This document shows, piece by piece, positions 9,319 to 17,662 of a stretch of 64,000 nucleotides of DNA (the first letter of the stretch is position 1; each line of letters opens with the position of its first letter). The notes under the pieces were generated by a model. The model saw only the letters and a program-made list of their open reading frames with translations. It made no database searches and was not told where the DNA came from. Made by a program: the position numbers and the translations under genes. The stretch lies in contig NZ_PEAX01000002.1 of assembly GCF_002807685.1 (NCBI RefSeq), positions 186,001-250,000 on the forward strand. Direction: 5' to 3'. This DNA comes from Neoalteromonas flava (lineage in GTDB: Bacteria > Pseudomonadota > Gammaproteobacteria > Enterobacterales > Alteromonadaceae).

Positions 9319-10656
9319 CTAGAGGGCCACCTTCAGAGCTAAATAAACCATTACAATCATGAGCCACGAAGCAAAACTACACATGATAACGTTCTTCAGG
9401 GTCATAAGTTTACGAATAGATGGCACTAAAAAAGCCACACGATAATGAGATGCGATAGTTACGCCCATAAAAACATATAGCAACAACGTGTACGCTCGGC
9501 TTAAAAAGAAGGCAGTAACCATGAAGCCTAATAGTGAGAAAAATAATGCTGTATTTAACTTCAATTCATCTGATAAGTTATTTTTGTTTTCAGCAATTTT
9601 TTTCTCCGCATCTGGAAGCTTAAAAATTCTAAATCCTAGCCAAACGGTGAACACAAGTGCTCCACCCCATAAAGTAAACCCCAAACCACCAAGCTCGGAT
9701 GAGACAAGAACGTAGGAGTTATGGGCAGTTAAACCGTGATAGTCAAAGAAATTGCCTTTACCAATACCCAAGAGTGGGTTCCAGAACAAATAATGGATGC
9801 CATCATACCAAGCTTCCAGACGGCTTCTTGATGATGACTCACTAGAACTTAACCCTCCGAAACTAGACAACAAAGTAATAACGACTGGACCCAATAGTAA
9901 AGCAAATGCGATTAACCGCGCACCACCATGTTTAAACAATAAATAAAAGGCAACTAAAGAGCATGCTCCTAATACTGTGCCTCTTGAACCAGTCAATACA
10001 ATCCCATACAAGAAAAAAACCATTATCGATAAGCATATAACTTTCGAAAAAAATTTACCTCTAGAATAAAAATATGCTAAGAAAGGCAGATTCATAACGA
10101 GAAGCATACCTAAATCGTTAGGATCAGAAAAAAAACCTAAATATTGTATTCTAATTTCTTCAGTGTATTTAACTACTATTGCCTCAGTACCTGTCCACCC
10201 TATACCTTGCGTTGCTTGTAGATGACCGTTATGAACCATTAAGACTGACGCCAATAGCGTTATTAACATTATTTTACGTTGCCGAGATGCTGTACTAATT
10301 AAGGTTGCATAAAGAAATAGCGGGATGTTACTAGACACAATCATTGATTGAGCATCTAAAACCCCTTGCCGTCCCCAACCATTAAAAACGCCTGACAAAA
10401 CGATCACTAATAACAATAGCAACAGCATTCCTTGCTGCGCCCCCCACCGTAAAGGTCGTTGCAAAAATAAAGTTAAAATAAAGCAAATAACTGCGACTAC
10501 TTGAATGATAGGGACACTTGCAAGTGAATCAAAAATCTCCTGTGGACGAATCATTACACATGCTGTATACGCACAGAGAAAGAAAAAAGCGGCACTCGAA
10601 TTATTGGTCCGGGCTGCAATAGGTACTATACTGTTATTAGAGAAGGCGTGGTGCAA
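9319..10656 (-). CDS. Wzy/O-antigen ligase-like membrane protein
   Basis: The 445-aa polytopic protein (about 10-12 helices) has the Wzy_C/O-antigen-ligase layout: the N-terminal VMIRPQE segment common in EPS and exosortase-associated ligases, a long periplasmic loop before GIGKGNFFDYHGLTAHNSYV, and GSRGT in the central helices. It would polymerise or ligate repeat units in the periplasm. The only in-frame start that keeps the first helix is a TTG at 10656, with no convincing ribosome-binding site; the next Met is residue 35, inside helix 1. It heads a two-gene unit with the GT4 gene. Upstream is a 119-bp divergent region with two inverted repeats. Confidence 0.82.
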   Translation of the reverse strand: MHHAFSNNSIVPIAARTNNSSAAFFFLCAYTACVMIRPQEIFDSLASVPIIQVVAVICFILTLFLQRPLRWGAQQGMLLLLLLVIVLSGVFNGWGRQGVLDAQSMIVSSNIPLFLYATLISTASRQRKIMLITLLASVLMVHNGHLQATQGIGWTGTEAIVVKYTEEIRIQYLGFFSDPNDLGMLLVMNLPFLAYFYSRGKFFSKVICLSIMVFFLYGIVLTGSRGTVLGACSLVAFYLLFKHGGARLIAFALLLGPVVITLLSSFGGLSSSESSSRSRLEAWYDGIHYLFWNPLLGIGKGNFFDYHGLTAHNSYVLVSSELGGLGFTLWGGALVFTVWLGFRIFKLPDAEKKIAENKNNLSDELKLNTALFFSLLGFMVTAFFLSRAYTLLLYVFMGVTIASHYRVAFLVPSIRKLMTLKNVIMCSFASWLMIVMVYLALKVAL

Positions 10657-10775
10657 GACATTAACTCAATGTATAAAAGTAACATTTACTTGAAATAGTC
10701 TACTCGATTGTTGAGGTAAATGTCGACTTGGATAACCTCAAGATAAATTCCCATTCATTAGGTATGTAGCTCGAC
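10657..10775. promoter_or_regulatory. Divergent regulatory region with two inverted repeats
   Basis: This gap separates the ligase-like gene (minus) from the lyase gene (plus). It holds AAGTAA-cat-TTACTT at 10677-10691 and TTGAGGT/ACCTCAA at 10711-10717 and 10735-10741 (7-bp arms, 17-bp spacer). Either could be an operator that sets polymer assembly against polymer cleavage. Neither is followed by a T-run, so terminators are unlikely. Function is inference. Confidence 0.35.
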
Positions 10776-13073
10776 ATGAATCATAAAAGAAACGCCCTAT
10801 CGAAAAATTGCTTATTCGCGATATTTGTCCTTTTCGCAGTGTTCTTTACAACTGCAATAGCCGCTGAACCACTTTTGCTCACGAATGAGCGGATGCAGAT
10901 GCTTAAAGATAAAATGACGAAAAAAAGTGAAGACTGGGTCTATTTTAAAAATAGAGTCGACGGCAATTTGGAGAGGTTCCCATATAGTTCTGGAGAATTT
11001 GCAGCGGCGTCAGCGCTGCTATATCTAATAACAGCGGAACAGCTCTACCTAGAAAATTCAATCCGACTGAATGACTATGCATTTCATTCTGAACCCGATG
11101 TCGGATGGACAGATTTTGACAAAAGAAATCCCTTCAGAGTCCGAGCACGTTGGGCTTTTTTAACATTCATTTGGTTAAAACAATCATTGAGTATAGAGCA
11201 GATCCAACTCTATGAGTCACATTTTGCTATCTGGGGAGATTATTGGCTAGGTCAAGTAGGTTTATCTGATGATGAAGGAAAGCTTAGGACTTCAGACACA
11301 GACAATGTAACCTCATTAGTTGAAAACCTTTTTTTACTTGGGACGATATTATCAAATTCTTCAACATACGGTGATCTAGGGAGTCTTCTCCGCTTAAGAG
11401 CAGAGGATATATTTGAAAACATTATCGTTCAGCAATATATGTTGGACATCATGAGTGGAGGTGTGTGGGCGGAAGGTGTTGATTACAGTTCACAAACACA
11501 AGTGCACTGGGCATTGACTGCTTTAATTTACAGCCAATTAGGAATCGAAGACAAAGTTAATGACTATCCTTTGTTAACCATAAAAGCTCTAAATCAAATG
11601 ACACTTTCTGGATTTGATGATACGTACAAATATGGCTCTGTAGGGAACGCAAAAAATTACTCCGACGTTAGCGAAGATGGCAGATACCAATTCGCACTGG
11701 TGGTACAAGAGTTCTTAAGTAATGAAGACCGAAGCCTGTACTTTTTTCCATGGTGGACTAAAGTGATTAAAAAGTATGGTCATCCAAGCCGTTCGATAGA
11801 TACGGGGATTTGGCGAATTCTTTTTGAGCCACTCGACATAAGTGGCTCTGAAAAACCGTATGACACATTCAATAAAGACGAAATGTTTTACTCTCCCGGC
11901 GTTGGTTTAGTAAGTCTTAACTACAAGGATGATGACAGTGTTGTCGATTTGTATTTTATTAATAGAAAATTACGAGTAGATCATGAGCATCAAGATGCCC
12001 TCAGCTTTGATATTGCATTCAATGGCGAGTGGGTAACGAAAGAGGTTTCAGGGTATTCAGGCTTAGCGTCAACGTCAGTCGCACATAACACAATTCTAAT
12101 AGAAAACGCCGACCAAGGCTCATCTAGTCCAACGCGAAGAGCATCTGGTAACCCTTATTATTACATAGTTCATAACACAGATGATTTTTCTCTATTATCA
12201 GCTGAGGCTGCGCCTGCATATAATATGAGTGGTTATTACGCAGCTAAATATACAGAGCAAGTGAGCCGACAATTAGTTTTCATTAAACCCAATATTATTG
12301 CGATTTATGACCGAGTGATAACTGATCCAAATGTTTATAATGACCTAGAAAAGTATATCGATAAATTTATAGCTCCTCGAAACGGCCGATACAATAGGTC
12401 CGTACAACTAGTCCAACACTTTCTTAAAAAGCCCAAGGTTTCAATTGAAAACCCTCTGTATTTTTCATTCAGCAATAAAAAGAGCGACGTCGATTATAGA
12501 ATTCTTTACCCGAAATACCCCAACATAAAATGGGTAGATGAAAAGCTGTTTTGGTCTGATGTACCAAAGTACCAAATTAATGAGAATCAAAAAAATTGGC
12601 ATATAAAGGTTGAATCAGGTAACGAAACGAATGATAGCGAATTCGTCACATTTTTTCGCCTTCAGAAAAAGCATGATTGCCTGACCTCAGTCGAAATCAA
12701 TTTTGTGTGTGAACTAGATGCTTCTTCGGCAAGACTGAAAACTAAAACGATCGCAAAAGAAAGCATTATTGAAGGAGATATTATCGGCCTGAATATTCAT
12801 GATGACGCCCAGAATCACACCTTAATTTGGAATAGAACGCCTAGCACTCCGCTTGAACGTATCCAGGTGCAACTACAGCCTACTTCGACTGAGTTACTCA
12901 TTACTGGATTATATCGTAATTCACAGTATGAAGTGATATTGAGTAAATCATCAAGCACGCATGACCTATTAATTCGCAGAATAACGTCTTCTGATTTTGC
13001 ACTAACTTTAGAATCACAGATATATATAAGCGATGAAAGTGGCTCCTTGAAACTAGACGAAAATTCACTCTAA
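10776..13073 (+). CDS. Exported heparinase II/III-type polysaccharide lyase
   Basis: The 765-aa protein has a signal peptide (about residues 1-29, ending TTAIAAEP). It then has an alpha/alpha-toroid region with GGVWAEGVDYSSQTQVHW and a beta-sheet C-terminal half with the heparinase II/III hallmark DHEHQDALSFDI followed by AHNTILI. Lyases of this class cut uronate-containing polysaccharides by beta-elimination in the periplasm or outside. In an EPS cluster that also has wecBC, the likely substrate is the cell's own uronate-containing polymer, for length control, editing or release. That link is inference. The start is the first ATG, with only a distant AGG upstream. Confidence 0.8.
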   Translation: MNHKRNALSKNCLFAIFVLFAVFFTTAIAAEPLLLTNERMQMLKDKMTKKSEDWVYFKNRVDGNLERFPYSSGEFAAASALLYLITAEQLYLENSIRLNDYAFHSEPDVGWTDFDKRNPFRVRARWAFLTFIWLKQSLSIEQIQLYESHFAIWGDYWLGQVGLSDDEGKLRTSDTDNVTSLVENLFLLGTILSNSSTYGDLGSLLRLRAEDIFENIIVQQYMLDIMSGGVWAEGVDYSSQTQVHWALTALIYSQLGIEDKVNDYPLLTIKALNQMTLSGFDDTYKYGSVGNAKNYSDVSEDGRYQFALVVQEFLSNEDRSLYFFPWWTKVIKKYGHPSRSIDTGIWRILFEPLDISGSEKPYDTFNKDEMFYSPGVGLVSLNYKDDDSVVDLYFINRKLRVDHEHQDALSFDIAFNGEWVTKEVSGYSGLASTSVAHNTILIENADQGSSSPTRRASGNPYYYIVHNTDDFSLLSAEAAPAYNMSGYYAAKYTEQVSRQLVFIKPNIIAIYDRVITDPNVYNDLEKYIDKFIAPRNGRYNRSVQLVQHFLKKPKVSIENPLYFSFSNKKSDVDYRILYPKYPNIKWVDEKLFWSDVPKYQINENQKNWHIKVESGNETNDSEFVTFFRLQKKHDCLTSVEINFVCELDASSARLKTKTIAKESIIEGDIIGLNIHDDAQNHTLIWNRTPSTPLERIQVQLQPTSTELLITGLYRNSQYEVILSKSSSTHDLLIRRITSSDFALTLESQIYISDESGSLKLDENSL

Positions 13074-13191
13074 AGCGTTAAATATGTAGAATCACTAATT
13101 TAAACTAGTCAGCTCGGGTTCAAGTCACTTTGAGATTGTTAGCAACGCTAAATAACTGTAATATCGAACTAAAAGTAATAAGAATATAGTT

Positions 13192-14139
13192 ATGTCTATT
13201 AAGTATCGCGTCAAAACTTTCTTTCGCCACATAGCAAATAACACGCTTGGCAGATTACAACGACGTTCGGGTGAGGCAAAAGAAGACATCATCGTGTTTT
13301 CCACACGTAGAGGAGGAAGTACATGGTTGATCGAATTACTGAGTGCTGAGCCTCACGTTAAAAGAGCAGTAGAAATCTTCGATGTAACTTTAAACCACAA
13401 CCCGTATAAAAATCGGCTACCTTTATCAAAGGGTGGTTTTTACATTGATCTTAGCTATGAGCAAAAGGCCCTTTTGTTTGATTACTTTAATGACCTGAGG
13501 TTAGGAAAAATAAACTACAATACCCAGTGGAAATTTTGGCAAAAACCGTTTAATTATTCTTACAATAGAATGCTATTTAAGGTATTTTACGCTAAGAATT
13601 ACATCGTTGATTTTAGTATGTTAAAAAATACTAAGATTATCTTTCAAGTCAGACATCCCATTCCTACCTCGTTATCTATTTGTAAGCAAAAATGGCCAAA
13701 CGCGGCTGATTATTTTCTTAAATGTGAGAACTTCAAACATCAGCTTTCTACAAAACAATTAAAATTATCAAACGATGTCATGGAAAATGGCGCTGAATTA
13801 GAAAAATACGTGCTTGGCTGGTTTTTAGAAAATTGGATTCCTATTCTCGAATCTCAGAAAAATAACGATTGGTTGATTTTAAGATATGAAGATATGGTAA
13901 TGAATCCAGAATTAACGATCAGCACCTTAAAAAAGTTTTTAGACCTAGAATCAGCTGAAGCAGCAAGAGAAATTTATACTAAACCATCGTACAACGCTTT
14001 TGCTTCGAAAAACAAAATTCTAAATGCCTCACCAGAGTACCTTTGTAATGGATGGAAAGATAAGGTTGATTTTGAAGAGCATAAAATGCTCATCGAGATT
14101 TTTAATGCATTCAAAAACCCATACTATAGTCTTGACTAA
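13192..14139 (+). CDS. Sulfotransferase family protein
   Basis: The 315-aa protein resembles PAPS-dependent carbohydrate sulfotransferases. The 5'-phosphosulfate loop is IVFSTRRGGSTWL at about residues 35-46. The 3'-phosphate site is QVRHPIPTSLS with Arg154 and the following Ser. A late LRYEDMVMNPE segment is typical of the family. It would place sulfate on an EPS sugar, a common trait of marine polymers. It follows the lyase gene after 118 bp on the same strand. The spacer has a weak AGCGTT/AACGCT inverted repeat but no clear terminator. Tyrosyl-protein sulfation is a less likely alternative. Confidence 0.8.
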   Translation: MSIKYRVKTFFRHIANNTLGRLQRRSGEAKEDIIVFSTRRGGSTWLIELLSAEPHVKRAVEIFDVTLNHNPYKNRLPLSKGGFYIDLSYEQKALLFDYFNDLRLGKINYNTQWKFWQKPFNYSYNRMLFKVFYAKNYIVDFSMLKNTKIIFQVRHPIPTSLSICKQKWPNAADYFLKCENFKHQLSTKQLKLSNDVMENGAELEKYVLGWFLENWIPILESQKNNDWLILRYEDMVMNPELTISTLKKFLDLESAEAAREIYTKPSYNAFASKNKILNASPEYLCNGWKDKVDFEEHKMLIEIFNAFKNPYYSLD

Positions 14140-14299
14140 AGGAATTAGGAAATCTTAGTTGGTTGTGTAACAAATTTTTTGCCCTTGATACTCAGCGGAA
14201 ATTTGATGAGCTTACAATTATTTTGAGTCCCTGTTTTATAGTGCAAATTTAATAGGGTTGGTCTTCGCCTTAATAATTCAATTTGCATAGCAGAATGCT

Positions 14300-16393
14300 T
14301 CATGGGACATCCCTTTCTTGATTTTCAAACTCTTTTATCTTCGCAAAAGCTGGAGGTATATCTCCAATGGTATCAATAATTTGATAACCAATCCTCCAAG
14401 AACCACTTAATGATAAATGTGAAGCATCAAAATATAAAGGGATGCCATCTTTGTCTGAGGACGAACACACACCATTCTCGCATATAAATTCTACGATATC
14501 GAAATACTCCACATCTTCGTTTTTACTAGCAAATCTCATTAAATCACTGTTAATATTGGAAATTTCAGATAGCATTTCCACTTTGGTTTCTTTATTGCAT
14601 TCTACAGTATTTAAAAGTATGGATTTTTCAAGGCATGTTCTATCAAAACCCCGCACATGAGGAACATGACCCAAAATAATGACCGAACCGCCTCGCTCTC
14701 TAATAGCATCAACAGTACTAAAAAAATCATCAAGAAAATGCCCCGTTGTATTTATGTAATTAATCCACGCTGCTGAAATTATAATAATGTCATACTGCAT
14801 GACTTCCTTTGACATGTATTCTAAGGATTCAACGCAACTAGCTTCTCTGTTTGGCGGTATAAACTCTGTTGGGCTCGAAAGTAAGGGGGGACAGCTGGAG
14901 TGTTGCAGATTCGTAAACGAAAACTCAGAATGTTTTGCAAAAGCGCCTAAAACTCCAACGTAATGCGCTGCATTAGAATCGCCCCAAAGTAATACCTTCA
15001 CGTTGTTCCCAACATCCCTATCTCCAACCTCACAATTTCGCTCATTCTTGAGTTCTTCATTAATTAACCAATCTTGACAAACATAATCATATCGAAAGGC
15101 AGGTTTTGTATATTGGTAGACCTCGCGCAGTTCTGAGGCCTTATAATGCATAAAAAAGCCTTCAGACTTGATAATAAGTAAACAAAAACCGGCAACGATA
15201 ATGCTCGGTGCAACTAGATATGAAGAAAAGATGAAGCTCGAGGATTTCTTAATTTTCCGAGTTGGCTTTTCAACGTATTGATAAGATAAGTAAGCGAGAG
15301 CGAACGTAGTGGCGAATATTAGTAGGCCAGTAGTAAAGTTTATTGGAATTTGAGCGTATTTCAAGAAAGAAATTATCGGCCAATGCCACAAATAAGCTGA
15401 GTATGATACAAGCCCAACTGCTACTAATAGCCTGCATGTCAAGACGTTATTCACATAGCTGATATTGTGAGCTCCAGCATATATTATCAACGCTGTTCCT
15501 ATTGAAGGAAAGAAAGCATTCAAACCAGGAAAAACATCAGATTTTGAAATAAAGCAAATAGAATAAATTAATAGCAGCACACCTGATGACGAGATTGTCA
15601 AACAAGCATTTTGGGAGAGTGTCCTAGCATTATCTTTATTCAATAGAACTGCTGTTATACCTCCGATTATCAAACCTCCAGCTCTTGTTGGAAGCATGTA
15701 ATATGCAAATGATGGAGAGTAAAGATATGCTATCTCGCCTAATACGAAAGCTAACGCTGCCAAAACAAGTAAAAGAACCAAAGTTTTGGGGAAAGATCCC
15801 AATTTACATATCAACAAAAGCACAAATGGCCAAATAAAATAAAATTGCTCCTCAACTGCAAGGGACCATAGATGAAGCAAAGGCATTTCGTGGCTCGATG
15901 TTGAAAAGTAGCTACTTTCCAAGAACCACCAAAAATACACATTCGCCATCGATAACAAAGAGAACAGACCACTTTTAGCCACACCGATCGTATCTTCGGG
16001 CCGATGGAAAATCATACTAACTGAGAGTGTCACTACAATTACTAAAATAACCATAGGGACAATTCGTTTGACTCTGCGAGCGTAAAAACTTAGGAAGGAG
16101 AAGTTACCAGAGAATACATCCCTTAGCAGATGCAATGTAATGAGGTATCCTGAGATAACAAAAAACATATCAACACCGACGAATCCACCGGGTAAAAGGA
16201 CTGGATTAATATGGAATATGATTACTGCAAGGACTGCGATAGCTCTTAAGCCATCAATATCAGCTCTATATCCCTCTTTGTAGTTTAGTTGAAGTGTTTG
16301 CTTTCTATTTGCCATGTTTTTGATAACTTTAATTTGATAATTGTATTTTGTGTAAGGTAAAGAAATTAAGATACGCTTGCTTGCACCCTTCAT
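14300..16393 (-). CDS. Acyltransferase-3 / SGNH fusion, EPS O-acyltransferase
   Basis: The 697-aa protein joins a membrane acyltransferase-3 domain (OafA/YrhL type, residues about 40-400, about 10 helices) to a periplasmic SGNH domain (about 440-690). The first domain starts with YRADIDGLRAIAVLAVIIFH and GVDMFFVISGYLIT. The second has LLWGDSNAAHY with the nucleophile Ser and DASHLSLSG with the catalytic Asp/His. Such proteins O-acetylate surface polysaccharides. Two starts are possible: the ATG at 16393 or Met27 at 16315, just before the conserved domain. A sigma-54-like element abuts the first ATG, which would favour the second. It is transcribed alone and converges on the sulfotransferase gene. 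Confidence 0.87.
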   Translation of the reverse strand: MKGASKRILISLPYTKYNYQIKVIKNMANRKQTLQLNYKEGYRADIDGLRAIAVLAVIIFHINPVLLPGGFVGVDMFFVISGYLITLHLLRDVFSGNFSFLSFYARRVKRIVPMVILVIVVTLSVSMIFHRPEDTIGVAKSGLFSLLSMANVYFWWFLESSYFSTSSHEMPLLHLWSLAVEEQFYFIWPFVLLLICKLGSFPKTLVLLLVLAALAFVLGEIAYLYSPSFAYYMLPTRAGGLIIGGITAVLLNKDNARTLSQNACLTISSSGVLLLIYSICFISKSDVFPGLNAFFPSIGTALIIYAGAHNISYVNNVLTCRLLVAVGLVSYSAYLWHWPIISFLKYAQIPINFTTGLLIFATTFALAYLSYQYVEKPTRKIKKSSSFIFSSYLVAPSIIVAGFCLLIIKSEGFFMHYKASELREVYQYTKPAFRYDYVCQDWLINEELKNERNCEVGDRDVGNNVKVLLWGDSNAAHYVGVLGAFAKHSEFSFTNLQHSSCPPLLSSPTEFIPPNREASCVESLEYMSKEVMQYDIIIISAAWINYINTTGHFLDDFFSTVDAIRERGGSVIILGHVPHVRGFDRTCLEKSILLNTVECNKETKVEMLSEISNINSDLMRFASKNEDVEYFDIVEFICENGVCSSSDKDGIPLYFDASHLSLSGSWRIGYQIIDTIGDIPPAFAKIKEFENQERDVP

Positions 16394-16395
16394 AA

Positions 16396-16411
16396 AGCAA
16401 AAATTCTACCA
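16396..16411 (-). promoter_or_regulatory. Possible sigma-54 promoter of the acyltransferase gene
   Basis: On the minus strand TGG and TTGCT are placed so that GG and GC are ten bases apart (TGGTAGAATTTTTGCT), the sigma-54 spacing. The -24 box is only a half match. The predicted start site would fall about 8 bases inside the long reading frame, so it works only if translation begins at Met27 (16315). Chance occurrence is possible. Confidence 0.25.
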
Positions 16412-16515
16412 AAACGCGCTTGAGTTCCCTCTTAATTGAGCTCAACAGAATTTGGTCGGAACAGATTTACATAACACATTTAAAAAACGATGCTAAGGTT
16501 AATCAAATTTCAAAA

Positions 16516-17662
16516 TCACAGCCTGATATAGAGTTTGAGCTTTTCAAAAAGAACGTTTAGTTTTGTTTTGCAATTGATAATGAAATTTTTAGCCCTGCCA
16601 AAATATAAGGCTCTACCCTTGACGCATCTGACATTAAACATTTCGTCTTTTCCTGTAGCAAAGTCTTTTTTATAACTTCCGGTCTTCCCATGCATTAAAT
16701 CATAGTACAGGCAACCTTTCTGCCTTGCCATACTAATGGCTTTTAAGTGAAGAAGGCTTCCGAAACTTCCCCCCCCCCGCTCGACGAATAATTCCACTTT
16801 GATAATAAAAAAGAGTGCTTCCATAAAACCAACCATAAAATGATGCAACCAAAGACTCATTAACCATTATAGAAAAAAGGCATACCTCTCGTGTTTTCGA
16901 TATTTGGCTAATAAATTTTTGATGAAAATCACTAAACTCACGAGAAGAAAAAGCGCCCCTTTTCCCACGAGCATTCCAAGAGTTCGAATGAAGTTCTTTG
17001 AGGAACAAAAACTCGCTTTCTGCAGAGCTGATATCATTTGCTATTCGCACTTTCACTCTATCGCTTGAATTTCTCCACTTCCTAAACTGACGTCTTAATT
17101 GTGCACTTGGAAGGGAATCAACTTGGTTAGACTCAGACTGAAAAACATCTAAAACAAATCTAAAACCAATTGATTCTATTGATGTATACCATTTACGGGG
17201 TAGTAAACTAGTCCAATATAAGATGTCTGAACGAGCAAGCAATCTTTTGAAAACTATCGATGTAACATTATCTAAGCGCTCTAACTCATCTGTAAGTTTG
17301 GCAAAAACTTCCGTTTTATAAGGCTCAAGAATTGCTACATCCGGATACTCGCTGCTAACTTCCATTGCTTCATCTTCACCATCACCAAGTATATGCAATG
17401 CGTAGCCCTGAAACCTCCCTATATATTTTAAGTAGAAAGGGGCGTACCCAACCAATTGTCCATCTATCTCAAAAATATGAGCCCAAACCTTACTTCTTGA
17501 ATCCATAAAAATACTGATCCACGGCAAAACCCAATCTGGCTTGAGAAAAAAATGACAATCCTTTTGGTGCTGTAAGAAACTATCTAGCTCAGATGCAACT
17601 TCCTGCATTTGCTCTAAAGTAGTAAGAAGCCTATGCGATATATTTTTTGAATCATGGCTCAT
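16516..17662 (-). CDS. BioF2-like GNAT acyltransferase, split at a G10 tract (probably phase-variable, OFF)
   Basis: As written the frame from 17662 stops at 16733 (309 aa). The rest of the domain continues in the next frame down to 16516. The junction is a run of ten C on the plus strand (G10 in the gene). With nine G the frames join as SGIIRRAGG-GSFGSLLHLKA to give about 381 aa, ending with YYDLMHGKTGSYKKDFA. This is a full Acetyltransf_6 (GNAT) domain with the usual YYQSG and Y-K-x-x-F motifs, so the missing part is clearly conserved coding sequence. The ATG overlaps the deacetylase stop (ATGA), making this the last gene of the EPS operon. It probably N- or O-acylates a deacetylated sugar. 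A real pseudogene or a homopolymer read error would look the same. Confidence 0.85.
16769..16778 (-). repeat. G10 homopolymer (contingency-type tract)
   Basis: This is the only poly-G/C run longer than seven that I found in the window, and it lies exactly at the frame break of a conserved GNAT domain. Nine or twelve G restore the frame; ten put the ribosome into a short out-of-frame tail. Intragenic G tracts of this length are typical slipped-strand switches for surface-modifying enzymes. Confidence 0.8.

Noticed and set aside
13110-13140. GGGTTCAAGTC, resembling a tRNA T-loop, between the lyase and sulfotransferase genes
   Set aside because: The flanking bases do not form a T-stem, and no anticodon arm, D-arm or acceptor stem can be found around it.
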